A stretch of 64,000 nt of DNA, taken from Paenibacillus psychroresistens. Lineage in GTDB: Bacteria; Bacillota; Bacilli; Paenibacillales; NBRC-103111. The stretch lies in the NCBI RefSeq assembly GCF_009728935.1, contig NZ_CP034235.1, positions 528,501 through 592,500 on the forward strand. The letters run 5' to 3'. The notes below the pieces were generated by a model. That model was given only the letters and a program-made list of their open reading frames with translations. It was not told the origin of the DNA and searched no databases. This document shows positions 43,660-52,393 of this stretch, one piece after another. Numbering within the stretch: position 1 is the stretch's first letter; every line of letters starts with the position of its first letter. The position numbers and the translations under genes are program-made.

Positions 43660-45000
43660 ATGATGAAGAAGGCATGGAAGAACACATCATTATTGCTCCT
43701 GGTTACAACAATCGTTTGTATTACGTTAGTGGGGTGCAGTTCTAAGAAGAGTACAGAGGAAGCAGTATCGCCTGCGGCTTCAACAGGTGGAGCGGCAACG
43801 GTAGCGCCTAAGAAGGATAGAACAGAAGTGAATTTCTGGTATCTTTGGAATGGGAAAGAAGCAGAGAGCTTAGAAACCTTGATTACTGAATTTAATGCTT
43901 CTCAGGATCTATACACGGTGAAAGGCTTGTCCGTACCTGACGTTCAGAAGATCGTTGTTGCCCTTTCAACAGGCAATGGCCCGGATATAACCGATAACTT
44001 CAGCTCTAATACAGCATCCTACGCAGAAAAAGGAATTCTTGAGCCTTTGGACGAATACATAAAACGTGATAATTATGACGTTTCGGATTTTGTTCCAGCA
44101 GCCTTAAAGAGCGGTCAATACAAAGATGTAACCTATGCGCTTCCGATTAATATCAACTTCAACATGATGTTTTATAACAAAAAGCTTTTTGCTGATGCAG
44201 GCATAACAGCTCCACCAACAACCGATAAGGAATTATTGGACGCAGCTATTAAATTAACGCAAGTAAACGATGATAAAACGATCAAAGTACTCGGATTCCC
44301 CGACTTCCCTTTTGTGTACTATGTTAATCCAATGACATTCGCAATGGGTGGAGAGCTGGCTGCAGCAGATGGAACATTAACACCTAACAATCCAGGCTCT
44401 ATTGCAGCTATTAATCTGATCAAATCTTATAGAGAGAAATTCGGCCTAGATAACATTATTAAATTCAATTCTTCTGCTAAATATTTGGATGCAACAGATC
44501 CGTTTATCTCAGGAAAACAAGCCATCCGTTTCGATGGTCCTTGGTTTGGTAATACCGTTAAGAATGGTTTGAAAATTGAAGGCTTGGATTATGGAATTGC
44601 TCCACTTCCAGGACCAGATGGCAAGCCAGAATTAGCAGGCGGCGGCGAGATTCAAACTTCTACTTTCTTTATTGCTAAGAATTCAAAGAATAAAGACGGT
44701 GGCTGGGCTTTCCTAAGCTGGTTAATGGCTAAACCACAGATGGTTAAATTCAATACCTTATTCGGCAACCTGCCTTCGCGGTCTTCCGTTTATGACGATC
44801 CGGCATTACAAGCCATTCCAGACTTCAAAGTGTTCGCAGAAGCTGCTAAAAATCCTAACTTAAAGTCATTCCCTTCACTAGCTGTCCAAGCTGAATATGC
44901 TACAGCGTTTTCAAGCGAATTTGAATTAGCTGCTAATGGCAAGAAAACAGCAGAAGAGGCCATGAAGGCTGTTGATGCGAAAGCCAAAACTTTAAAATAG
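43660..45000 (+). CDS. Sugar ABC transporter substrate-binding lipoprotein (family 1)
   Basis: 446 residues. Lipoprotein signal with lipobox LVGC (MMKKAWKNTSLLLLVTTIV...TLVGCSS). A family 1 extracellular solute-binding protein of the MalE/UgpB class: VNFWYLWNGKEAESLETLITEFNAS, FNMMFYNKKLFADAGI, and GGWAFLSWLMAKPQMVKFNTLFGNLPSR. ATG 43660 is chosen for GGAGGG 6-8 bases upstream; TTG 43654 is rejected. It is followed by two permease genes; no ATPase is in the operon, as is usual when a shared MsmX-type ATPase is used. Likely substrate: an amino-sugar oligosaccharide, from context. Confidence 0.93.
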   Translation: MMKKAWKNTSLLLLVTTIVCITLVGCSSKKSTEEAVSPAASTGGAATVAPKKDRTEVNFWYLWNGKEAESLETLITEFNASQDLYTVKGLSVPDVQKIVVALSTGNGPDITDNFSSNTASYAEKGILEPLDEYIKRDNYDVSDFVPAALKSGQYKDVTYALPININFNMMFYNKKLFADAGITAPPTTDKELLDAAIKLTQVNDDKTIKVLGFPDFPFVYYVNPMTFAMGGELAAADGTLTPNNPGSIAAINLIKSYREKFGLDNIIKFNSSAKYLDATDPFISGKQAIRFDGPWFGNTVKNGLKIEGLDYGIAPLPGPDGKPELAGGGEIQTSTFFIAKNSKNKDGGWAFLSWLMAKPQMVKFNTLFGNLPSRSSVYDDPALQAIPDFKVFAEAAKNPNLKSFPSLAVQAEYATAFSSEFELAANGKKTAEEAMKAVDAKAKTLK

Positions 45001-45014
45001 TGAGATAGGTTCTA

Positions 45015-45052
45015 TTGAAATAGCCCGCCTAACTTAGGTGAGGCTATTTCAA
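45015..45052 (+). other. Intercistronic hairpin after the binding-protein gene
   Basis: TTGAAATAGCC (45015-45025) pairs perfectly with GGCTATTTCAA (45042-45052), with further CCTAA/TTAGG pairing inside. No T-run, so probably an RNA-stabilising or partial-termination element that raises binding-protein level over the permeases. Confidence 0.65.
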
Positions 45053-45091
45053 AACGATACCTGCAAGATGTCGGCTTCTAGGGGGTGTGCT

Positions 45092-45991
45092 ATGAGAGGG
45101 AATACGCTTAAAGGATTATTGTTTGCAAGCCCATGGTTAATCGGCTTTTTTGGATTAACTTTATATCCGATTCTGCTGTCTGGGTATTATGGGTTCACGG
45201 AATTCAATGTATTTCAGCCGCCTAAATTTGTCGGTATGGATAACTACGTTGAATTATTCCATGATGATCTATTTTGGAAAAGCTTAAGAAATACGTGTTA
45301 TATTACTTTGATCGGCACGCCAATTAACCTTATTTTTGCGATATTTATTGCGATGCTGCTGAATATGAAGGTTAAAGGGATGAAGATTTATCGCACGGTA
45401 TTCTATATGCCGACGATTGTACCCTTAGCTGCTTCAACATTATTGTGGATCTGGATTCTCAATGGCCAATATGGTTTGCTGAATAATATTTTAACCAAGC
45501 TAGGCTTCTATGCACCAAGCTGGTTAGGAGACCCGGCTTATACCAAGCCATCCTTAATTATTATTGGCGTTTGGGCTGTAGGGAATGTAATCGTCATTTT
45601 CCTTGCTTCACTTCAGGATGTGCCGGTATCTTTATACGAATCAGCGGAAATCGATGGAGCCAACTTCTTTAAAAAGTTTCTTCATATTACATTACCGAGC
45701 ATTTCACCGATCATTTTGTTTCAGCTGATTCTCCAGGTTATCAATGGTTTTCAATATTTCACTCAAGCCTATTTTATAATTGGCAGCTCTGGCGGGCTTA
45801 ATAACAGCTTAATTGGCGGCACGGAAAATTCGCTGCTTTTCTACGCGATCTATCTATACCATAATGCTTTCTTGTACTTAAAAATGGGTAAAGCCTCAGC
45901 TATGGCTTGGCTGATGTTCTTGATCATTGGCTTTGTTACTTGGGTTATCTTTAGAATTTCTAAAAAATGGGTTACTTACGGAGGGGAATAA
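45092..45991 (+). CDS. Sugar ABC transporter permease (MalF-like)
   Basis: 299 residues with six transmembrane helices. N-terminus FASPWLIGFFGLTLYPILLSGYYGFTEF is typical of MalF/UgpA-type permeases, and the EAA loop reads SLYESAEIDGANFFKKFLHITLPSISP. ATG 45092 is taken as start, behind GGGGGTG; the longer frame from 45038 runs through the hairpin and lacks a ribosome site. Pairs with the next permease. Confidence 0.93.
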   Translation: MRGNTLKGLLFASPWLIGFFGLTLYPILLSGYYGFTEFNVFQPPKFVGMDNYVELFHDDLFWKSLRNTCYITLIGTPINLIFAIFIAMLLNMKVKGMKIYRTVFYMPTIVPLAASTLLWIWILNGQYGLLNNILTKLGFYAPSWLGDPAYTKPSLIIIGVWAVGNVIVIFLASLQDVPVSLYESAEIDGANFFKKFLHITLPSISPIILFQLILQVINGFQYFTQAYFIIGSSGGLNNSLIGGTENSLLFYAIYLYHNAFLYLKMGKASAMAWLMFLIIGFVTWVIFRISKKWVTYGGE

Positions 45992-45993
45992 CT

Positions 45994-46839
45994 ATGACAA
46001 CCAAGCAAATTTGGTCGAAAACCTTCCCAAAAAAACTGCTTCCCCATACGATATTAGTCCTTTTGGGTCTTATTTTCTCGATCCCGTTTTTATGGCTTGT
46101 TGCCACCTCATTGAAATCATTGAATGAAATATCTTCCTCTTCATTGACCCTTATCCCTCAGCACATTCATTGGGATAATTATGCTCGGGTTTTTGAACGA
46201 ATCCCTTATGTCCGGTTTATGAGCAACACGCTTTATGTCACGGTATTAAGTGTCATTGGCCAAATTATCTCTTCTACTCTCGTGGCCTATTCTTTAACCA
46301 AAATCGATTGGTATGGCAAAAGGATCATTTTTCCGATTGTGATTGCAACTATGCTGATTCCTTACCAAGTGACGTTAATTCCGCTTTATATTATTTTTCA
46401 GAAGCTGCATTTGGTTGGGACCTACTGGCCGTTAATTATTCCGGCTTTCACAGGAGCACCGTTCTATATTTTTCTACTAAGGCAATTCTTCATGACGCTT
46501 CCGGACTCGTTGGTTCAAGCAGCTAGAATAGATGGAGCTAGGGAATTTAATATCTTTATTCGCATAATACTTCCGTTATGTAAGCCAGCTATTGCTTCAG
46601 TTGCCATTTTCACATTTATCGCTACATGGTCAGATTTTCTGGGGCCTTTAATTTATTTGAATGACAATAAGATGTACACTCTTACTTTAGGCTTACAAGC
46701 ATTTATGGCAGAGCACTACGTGGAATGGGACCTGTTGATGGCTGCATCGGTGATGTTCACCTTGCCTATCATCGTCATTTTCTTTTTTGCCCAAAAATAT
46801 TTTATTGAAGGTATCGCGCTAACGGGAATCAAAGGATAA
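45994..46839 (+). CDS. Sugar ABC transporter permease (MalG-like)
   Basis: 281 residues, six transmembrane helices, MalG/UgpE type. The EAA loop is SLVQAARIDGAREFNIFIRIILPLCKPA. The C-terminal FIEGIALTGIKG is a standard ending of this family. ATG 45994 is two bases after the upstream stop and sits 8 bases from GGAGGGG. Confidence 0.93.
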   Translation: MTTKQIWSKTFPKKLLPHTILVLLGLIFSIPFLWLVATSLKSLNEISSSSLTLIPQHIHWDNYARVFERIPYVRFMSNTLYVTVLSVIGQIISSTLVAYSLTKIDWYGKRIIFPIVIATMLIPYQVTLIPLYIIFQKLHLVGTYWPLIIPAFTGAPFYIFLLRQFFMTLPDSLVQAARIDGAREFNIFIRIILPLCKPAIASVAIFTFIATWSDFLGPLIYLNDNKMYTLTLGLQAFMAEHYVEWDLLMAASVMFTLPIIVIFFFAQKYFIEGIALTGIKG

Positions 46840-46865
46840 ACTTCAAGGGAAGCGAGGGAGCTCAA

Positions 46866-47816
46866 ATGCAGAATAAACAGATTATGCCGATCTCAGGGAC
46901 ATGGTTTGATTTTCATCATCCTAATCCTTATGAGGGAGACTACTGGAACTCTACGACCGATCAGTTCAGTGCAGAGGATTGGAATTTGAAGATAACTGAA
47001 ATGGTCGAAGCCGGAATGGACACATTAATTCTGATGTCTGTTGCCCTTCACGGGAAAACATTCTATCCTTCCACGGTGATCAAAGAAAGATGGAATTTAG
47101 TTTGCCCCGATCCATTGGAGGCTGTGCTTAAAGCGGCTGATCATTTGGGTGTAACGGTTTATATTGGACTTGGCTTTTTCTCGACGCCGATTTTTCATGG
47201 CTTTGGCAATGAAGGGGATGCTTCGAGGTATCGCTTTGAATTTGCTCATGAGCTGGCACAGAAGTATGGGCATCACCGCTCCTTCAATGGCTGGTATTTC
47301 CCGGTAGAAGCGGCTATTGATCAGTATTATCCAGAGCCTTATATTGAATATGTGAATACACTCGCTAACCATTGTCGTAAAATAGGACCGCAGCAGGTTT
47401 TGATTGCTCCGTTTGGCACACGTACCATTGTTGCTGACGATAAGTTTGTTGCCCAATTGAGATCGTTGGAAGCAGACTATATTGCTTATCAGGATGAAGT
47501 GGGTGTGAACAAAACAGACGTCTCTGAATTGGATGGTATTTGGTCCCGTTTGCGAGAAGCACACGATCGAGCGGGTAAGCCGCTTTGGGCGGATGTCGAG
47601 ATTTTTGAATTCCACGGCAAGGTATTGTTTCCAGCTCCAATTGAAAGGGTGCAAAAACAGCTTGAAGTTGCCTCAAAATATGTAGATAAGATTCTCTGCT
47701 ATCAGTATTTGGGTATGTTGAATAAGCCTAATAGCAAGGTGCACGCGGGGCATCCGACCTCTCCGAAGCTTTATCAAGATTATATGGATTTCATGCAAGC
47801 CAGTCGTCAGAAGTAA
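46866..47816 (+). CDS. DUF4434 glycan-active protein (intact)
   Basis: 316 residues, cytoplasmic, TIM-barrel glycosidase-like DUF4434. Motifs: ISGTWFDFHHP near the start, AGMDTLILMSVAL, VYIGLGFFSTP, FNGWYFPVEAA, VLIAPFGTRT and DYIAYQDEVGV, then WADVEIFEF. The acidic residues in GWYFPVEA, QDEVG and WADVEIFE are catalytic candidates, from their barrel-end positions; this is inference. It lies between the sugar permeases and a ROK kinase, so it probably releases a monosaccharide, perhaps ManNAc, from the imported oligosaccharide. A broken paralogue lies at 40231-41643. Confidence 0.85.
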   Translation: MQNKQIMPISGTWFDFHHPNPYEGDYWNSTTDQFSAEDWNLKITEMVEAGMDTLILMSVALHGKTFYPSTVIKERWNLVCPDPLEAVLKAADHLGVTVYIGLGFFSTPIFHGFGNEGDASRYRFEFAHELAQKYGHHRSFNGWYFPVEAAIDQYYPEPYIEYVNTLANHCRKIGPQQVLIAPFGTRTIVADDKFVAQLRSLEADYIAYQDEVGVNKTDVSELDGIWSRLREAHDRAGKPLWADVEIFEFHGKVLFPAPIERVQKQLEVASKYVDKILCYQYLGMLNKPNSKVHAGHPTSPKLYQDYMDFMQASRQK

Positions 47817-47826
47817 GGGGTGGCTT

Positions 47827-48795
47827 ATGAGTCAGATCTACGCGATTGGGATCGATATTGGTGGTACGAATATTAAAGCAGGTATTGTAGACGGGAATGG
47901 AATCATAATTCGTGAGGATACTATTCCTACAGAAGCGGTGTCTGGGAAAAAGGCGCTCTTGTCTAAGATAGCAGCAACCATTGAAATGTATCAGAAATAT
48001 GCGCTTAAGCAAGGGATAGATTTAGTGGGAGCGGGTATCGGAACAGCCGGTTATGTTAATCGACGGGGTGTTATCGGCGGAGCAACAGAGAATCTTCCAG
48101 GCTGGAGCGGGACTCGCTTGAAGGAAGAATTGGAGCTTCGTGCTGCATTGCCCGTTTGGGTAGATAATGATGTTAATGCTATGGCTAGTGGCGAGGTTTG
48201 GTTAGGCGCTGGTCGACCCTACGATCAGTTTCTTTGCGTTGCGCTTGGAACAGGAGTAGGGGGTTGCTTGATTGTGAACAAGCAGCCTTATCGTGGGAGA
48301 AGTGGATATGCAGGTGGTTACGGACATCAAGTTATTGTGTTCGAAGGGGAGCCTTGTACTTGCGGACTTAGAGGATGCTGGGAGCAATATGCTTCGGTAA
48401 CGGGGCTTAAACGAATGATTCGTGAACGAATGGCGGATGTAGAGGGAGCTTCATTATCCCCCATAGATCTGTTCGATAGAGCACGAAGCGGTGACGAAAT
48501 AGCTCTGCAAATAGTAGATAAATATGCGCAATATATTGCAGTGGGTTTGGCTAACCTAATCCATGTGTTTAACCCAACGGCTATTATCGTGGGTGGCGCT
48601 GTAACTCTGCAGGGTGATTTTTTGTTTGATCGCATCCGCAAATATGTAAGTCTACATACCCTAAAAGTGTATATAGAGGAAGATATCCCGATTGTTCCGG
48701 CAACCCTTGGCGAAATGGCTGGCATGATCGGCGCTGCTAAGCTGGTTTTTGACAGCAATACGGAGGCCATGAATCAAGAGGAAATCAGTATATAA
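47827..48795 (+). CDS. ROK-family sugar kinase, probably ManNAc kinase
   Basis: 322 residues. ATP-binding loop GIDIGGTNIKAG at the N-terminus, catalytic Asp 115 in DNDVNA, GTGVGGCLI, and the zinc site CTCGLRGC (Cys 177, 179, 184) with His 167. All hallmarks of ROK kinases are present. With nanE in the cluster, phosphorylation of ManNAc to ManNAc-6-P (NanK role) is the simplest assignment; glucokinase or another amino-sugar kinase cannot be excluded. AAGGGGTGG precedes its ATG. It is the last gene of the operon. Confidence 0.88.
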   Translation: MSQIYAIGIDIGGTNIKAGIVDGNGIIIREDTIPTEAVSGKKALLSKIAATIEMYQKYALKQGIDLVGAGIGTAGYVNRRGVIGGATENLPGWSGTRLKEELELRAALPVWVDNDVNAMASGEVWLGAGRPYDQFLCVALGTGVGGCLIVNKQPYRGRSGYAGGYGHQVIVFEGEPCTCGLRGCWEQYASVTGLKRMIRERMADVEGASLSPIDLFDRARSGDEIALQIVDKYAQYIAVGLANLIHVFNPTAIIVGGAVTLQGDFLFDRIRKYVSLHTLKVYIEEDIPIVPATLGEMAGMIGAAKLVFDSNTEAMNQEEISI

Positions 48796-48801
48796 ATCAG
48801 A

Positions 48802-48841
48802 AGGCAGCTAGGTGACTCGTTCACTGGAACTGTCTTTTTTT
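48802..48841 (+). terminator. Terminator of the amino-sugar operon
   Basis: AGGCAG pairs with CTGTCT (one G-T pair), with GTGA/TCAC inside, followed by seven T. Confidence 0.7.
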
Positions 48842-48844
48842 GCA

Positions 48845-49040
48845 TGGATTTTCTCCCGTTAATAAATGGATTCAGATAGGTTTTGACGATTTAGATGGAT
48901 TTCCTCCTGATAAATCAGCACAAATGGCCTTGAAACTGCTAAAGGCACTTTTTACATGGGGTTTTTCCAGTTATTTACTGAATTTGCCCGAATAATGCAA
49001 TATTAACCTGAGCTTTTCCAGTTAGATCAACAAAAATGAG
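48845..49040. repeat. Four-unit intergenic array C
   Basis: Four related units TGRRnTTTTCC-n-GTTA, loosely palindromic on the right (CAGT...ACTG in unit 3, CTGAT..ATCAG in unit 2). The aligned cores CCCGTTA 48855, CCTGATA 48906, CCAGTTA 48967 and CCAGTTA 49018 step by 51, 61 and 51 bp. No ORF is supported here. The step pattern is nearly that of arrays A and B, although the motif is different. Confidence 0.65.
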
Positions 49041-49148
49041 CGATAATTCGCAAAGTGTCTCAGGAGAATGGGTTTTATGAGAGCAATAAGTAACTTGGGT
49101 GCTGGGAGTCCCAGGGTTTGAATAAGACACTAAATATTCATAAACCAA

Positions 49149-49207
49149 TTAATTCCGATTGATTATATCGGATTAATATTGACTCGCTATTTTAGGAGTG
49201 TTAAACT
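49149..49207 (+). promoter_or_regulatory. Operator and promoter of the cystine-like transporter
   Basis: Inverted repeat TTAATTCCGAT (49149-49159) and ATCGGATTAA (49167-49176) directly upstream of TTGACT (49179-49184), 17-bp spacer, TAAACT (49202-49207). The repeat resembles the TTCC...GGA type bound by sulfur regulators such as CymR; that link is inference. A CTGGG-agt-CCCAG hairpin lies at 49102-49114. Confidence 0.55.
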
Positions 49208-49246
49208 CAAAAAGAAAAACATCACAGAAATAGCGGAGGAATTAAA

Positions 49247-50074
49247 ATGAAAAAATCAGGTGTATTTATTGCAGTATTATTGATGTCGGTTGCTCTTATA
49301 TTCGCAGGCTGCGGCAAGAAGGACGCGACGGAACCTGAGATGGGCGCATCATCCGAACCGATGAAAGCGAAAACCGTTCTAGATACAATTAAAGCAAATG
49401 GTAAAATACGAATTGGCACTGAAGGTACTTATGCGCCATTTACATTTCACGATAAAGATGGAAAATTAGTTGGTTTTGATGTAGAGATCGCCGAAGCAGT
49501 AGCGAAGAAACTAGGGGCGACGCCGGAGTTCATTGAAACAAAATGGGACGGCATGTTTGCTGGATTAGATGCTAAACGTTTTGATGTCGTAGTGAATGAA
49601 GTATCCATTAAAGAGGATCGCAAAGTAAAATACGATTTCTCGGATCCGTACATTGTTTCTAAATCAGTCCTTATCGTGCAGAAGGACAATCAGGATATTA
49701 CAAAACTAACAGATCTAAAAGGCAAAAAATCAGGTCAATCGTTAACGAGTAATTTGGCCGACATTGCCACAGCAAATGGCGCAACCATCGTCCAAACCGA
49801 TGGATTTAATCAAGCTATTGACTTGCTGAGCTCCAAACGGATTGATGCTACGATCAATGACAGCCTTTCCTACTTGGATTTGTTAAAGCAAAAACCGGAC
49901 GCGCCGATTAAAGTAGTAGCAGAGACGGATGTAGCTACGCCATGTGCCATTTTGATTAACAAAGGAAATCAAGATCTGGTCGATGCCGTGAATAAAGCTT
50001 TGGCAGATATGAAAGCGGACGGTACTTATTTAAAAATTTCAGAGAAATATTTTGGTGCTGATGTATCCAAATAA
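49247..50074 (+). CDS. Polar amino-acid ABC substrate-binding lipoprotein, cystine-like
   Basis: 275 residues, lipobox FAGC. Family 3 solute-binding protein: IRIGTEGTYAPFTFHDKDGKLVGFDVEIAEAVAKKLG, then FDVVVNEVSIKEDRKVKYDFSDPYI, LKGKKSGQSLTSNLADIA, and ISEKYFGADVSK at the end. The KWDGMFAGLDAKRFDVV stretch and the LTSN motif resemble TcyA-type cystine binders. Operon with a permease and an ATPase (50087, 50777). Cystine is the best guess; another polar amino acid is possible. Confidence 0.9.
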   Translation: MKKSGVFIAVLLMSVALIFAGCGKKDATEPEMGASSEPMKAKTVLDTIKANGKIRIGTEGTYAPFTFHDKDGKLVGFDVEIAEAVAKKLGATPEFIETKWDGMFAGLDAKRFDVVVNEVSIKEDRKVKYDFSDPYIVSKSVLIVQKDNQDITKLTDLKGKKSGQSLTSNLADIATANGATIVQTDGFNQAIDLLSSKRIDATINDSLSYLDLLKQKPDAPIKVVAETDVATPCAILINKGNQDLVDAVNKALADMKADGTYLKISEKYFGADVSK

Positions 50075-50086
50075 AGGATAAATGCG

Positions 50087-50764
50087 ATGAGTGATCATAC
50101 AGAACGGCTGATTCACATTATAGTGGAATCCTTTTTGCCCCTGCTAAAAGCAGGGGTATATTTTACAATACCATTGACTTTGATTTCTTTTGCGTTAGGG
50201 TTAAGTCTCGCTTTGTTAACCGCGTTAATTCAGCTTTCTGACTGGAAGCTGTTGAGGTCTTTAGCAAGATTCTATGTATGGGTTATTCGTGGAACACCGT
50301 TAATTGTGCAATTATTTATTATTTTTTATGGATTGCCAAATGTCGGGATTACAATTGATGCTTTTCCAGCGGCCGTGATTGGCTTTACGCTTAGTGTAGG
50401 TGCATATGGTTCTGAAATTATCCGTGCGGCGATTCTCTCCACTCCAAAAGGGCAATGGGAAGCGGCATATTCCATAGGCATGACGAAGGCACAAGCGCTT
50501 CGTCGAGTTATTTTACCGCAAGCAGCACGTGTGTCCGTTCCGCCTCTGTCTAATTCCTTCATTAGTCTTGTTAAGGATACTTCTCTGGCATTCGTAGTAA
50601 CGGTTACAGAAATGTTCGCAAAAGCTCAGCAAATAACAGCCTTGTACTATGAGCCTTTGGTGCTCTATAGTGAAGTGGCCGTGATCTATTTACTTTTCAC
50701 CAGTGTGCTTTCTTATTTCCAACGACGCTTGGAAAAACGTTTTGACCGATATACTGCAAGATAG
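50087..50764 (+). CDS. Amino-acid ABC permease, TcyB-like
   Basis: 225 residues, five or so transmembrane helices, HisM/TcyB family. The GGTPLIVQ-type motif is RGTPLIVQLFIIFYGLP; the EAA loop reads GQWEAAYSIGMTKAQALRRVILPQAARVSVPPL. Twelve bases separate it from the binding-protein gene. Confidence 0.92.
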   Translation: MSDHTERLIHIIVESFLPLLKAGVYFTIPLTLISFALGLSLALLTALIQLSDWKLLRSLARFYVWVIRGTPLIVQLFIIFYGLPNVGITIDAFPAAVIGFTLSVGAYGSEIIRAAILSTPKGQWEAAYSIGMTKAQALRRVILPQAARVSVPPLSNSFISLVKDTSLAFVVTVTEMFAKAQQITALYYEPLVLYSEVAVIYLLFTSVLSYFQRRLEKRFDRYTAR

Positions 50765-50776
50765 AGGGAGTAAGTG

Positions 50777-51526
50777 ATGATAGCTATTGCCAAACTCAGA
50801 AAAACATTCGATAAGCTGGAAATACTCAAGGGCATAAACCTGAACATCGAAGAAGGCCAAGTCGTCGTTATTATCGGTCCGTCTGGTTCGGGAAAAACAA
50901 CCTTGCTGCGCTGCATGAATTTACTTGAGTATCCTTCGGAAGGAACTCTCCGAATCGGGACCACACAAATTGATTTTCATGCTGGATTAAAACCTAAGCA
51001 AATGAATGTATTAGCTTTACGCAGACAAACAGGGATGGTTTTTCAAGCGAATAACCTGTTTCCACATATGAATGCTTTGGAGAATGTAATGGAAGCGCAG
51101 GTTACCGTGCAGAAAAAATCAAAAGAAGCGGCAAGTATACGCGCACTAGAGCTTTTGAAAATGGTAGGTCTGGAAGAAAAGGCAGCTACCTTCCCGCACC
51201 AGCTTTCCGGTGGACAGCAGCAACGGGTAGGAATTGCGCGGGCGATGGCTCCCCAGCCAAAGCTTCTTTTATTCGATGAACCCACTTCGGCATTGGATCC
51301 AGAGCTGGTCGGGGAAGTGCTTAAGGTGATTAAGAAATTGGCCACCGAAGGGATCACTATGGTCATTGTGACCCATGAAATGAAGTTTGCCAGCGAGGTA
51401 GCGGATCGAATCATCTTCTTAGATAACGGCCAGATCGTTGAGGAAGGGACACCGGATCAAGTCTTTAAACATCCGACGCAAGAGCGCACTCGCCTATTTC
51501 TTTCTCATCTACATTCAGTAGATTAA
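50777..51526 (+). CDS. Amino-acid ABC ATPase, TcyC-like
   Basis: 249 residues. Walker [10 protein letters not shown], signature LSGGQQQR, Walker [15 protein letters not shown], switch VTHEMKFA. The phrase [19 protein letters not shown] is characteristic of cystine/methionine-related polar amino-acid ATPases. ATG 50777 is preferred over GTG 50774 for spacing from GAGGGAG. The operon ends in the array B terminator hairpin. Confidence 0.93.
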   Translation: MIAIAKLRKTFDKLEILKGINLNIEEGQVVVIIGPSGSGKTTLLRCMNLLEYPSEGTLRIGTTQIDFHAGLKPKQMNVLALRRQTGMVFQANNLFPHMNALENVMEAQVTVQKKSKEAASIRALELLKMVGLEEKAATFPHQLSGGQQQRVGIARAMAPQPKLLLFDEPTSALDPELVGEVLKVIKKLATEGITMVIVTHEMKFASEVADRIIFLDNGQIVEEGTPDQVFKHPTQERTRLFLSHLHSVD

Positions 51527-51561
51527 AATCTCCAAATATATGCATCAACCACAACTATGGT

Positions 51562-51745
51562 TTAGCACAAAAACCATGCTTAATATTGAGTTCAGCTTAT
51601 GAAATAGCGGGGTACGCACAAAAATTGTGCGTACCCCGCTATTTTTTTCCTAAAATGGCTTAAATATCAAAATATAAGCCTAGTCCTTGTGCTTATCAAG
51701 CAAATAGAGATTAAATTGGCTTGATAAGCATAGTTTTTGGGCTTA
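51562..51745. repeat. Four-palindrome intergenic array B (with terminator)
   Basis: 21-bp imperfect palindromes start at 51562, 51613, 51675 and 51725 (steps 51, 62, 50, identical to array A). They read like TTAGCACAA-aaa-CCATGCTTA and TAAGCATAG-ttt-TTGGGCTTA. The second is perfect and lies at the tip of a 20-bp perfect stem (51602-51621 with 51625-51644) followed by T, which is the terminator of the ABC operon. Spacers differ from those of array A. Nothing else was recognised between 51527 and 51841. Confidence 0.85.
51602..51649 (+). terminator. Terminator of the cystine-like operon
   Basis: A 20-bp perfect stem (AAATAGCGGGG... on the left arm, ...CCCCGCTATTT on the right) with loop AAA, then T-rich; a strong intrinsic terminator built on palindrome 2 of array B. 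Confidence 0.9.
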
Positions 51746-51841
51746 CGGATTAAATAGAGTTTGTTTAAATGGGAATCCTATTGAGTCTGATTCAAGTTGC
51801 ATGCAATTCAGCAATTCTTTGGGATATCTTTTTTAGCTTAC

Positions 51842-52243
51842 CTATCGTCTTACCTGACCGCGAATTTCTCCATTTGGATTCTGATTGGTGTGGACATTAA
51901 CATAGGAGTTGCCTTTGTTAAACTCTCGGATTAAATCGTTGAGAGTTTTCCCTTTCAGAGGGCCAACTAAATCTTGTCTAGTTAATATACCCTTAATTAC
52001 TCCTCGCCTTACAGTTATCCCGAATTTAGACGGACCGAATAGAAATGCGACAACAGGACCGTTTCGCCCTTTCAAGCCTAAATGTATATGATCTTGCGTC
52101 ACTCCAGCAATATTGCGGACGACCAGTCGAAAACTCAATTGTGTACCACTGCTGTTTAGATGAAAAACAACATTTCCAGTAGCAATGGTTCTTACAGGAG
52201 GTACTTCACTTCGACCGGATAGAAATGTATTAAATGTTCGGAT
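51842..52243 (-). CDS. CHRD-domain protein with a non-ATG start
   Basis: 133 residues if started at the ATC at 52243-52241. The CHRD domain is nearly the whole protein: FLSGRSEVPPVRT at the start, then VVRNIAGVTQDHIHLGLKGRNGPVVAFLFG, ending NVHTNQNPNGEIRG. The conserved part begins 35 codons upstream of the nearest TTG (52138), so that TTG is not the start. No ATG or GTG is in this frame; ATC is 7 bases behind GGAGAG, exactly where the family's methionine would be. It may use ATC, or the start has decayed. CHRD function in bacteria is unknown. It lies between two amino-acid transporter operons. Confidence 0.8.
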   Translation of the reverse strand: MRTFNTFLSGRSEVPPVRTIATGNVVFHLNSSGTQLSFRLVVRNIAGVTQDHIHLGLKGRNGPVVAFLFGPSKFGITVRRGVIKGILTRQDLVGPLKGKTLNDLIREFNKGNSYVNVHTNQNPNGEIRGQVRR

Positions 52244-52393
52244 AGGACTTCTCTCCTCATAAATAGCTTTAGCTTAATCTATTCTATTTTAGTCGCAATC
52301 GTTTGTTTATCAGCCTACTATCGGGGGATCAGATTCAGAAACTCAATATTTGGTTAAAATAACAAGATAGACTGACTAATGGAGGTTAGATGA

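Noticed and set aside
45038..45091. Longer N-terminus of the MalF-like permease
   Set aside because: The extra 18 codons overlap a stable hairpin, have no ribosome site and are not part of the permease family.
52084..52138. TTG at 52138 as start of the CHRD gene
   Set aside because: Conserved CHRD residues (FLSGRSEVPPVRT) lie 5' of it in the same frame.
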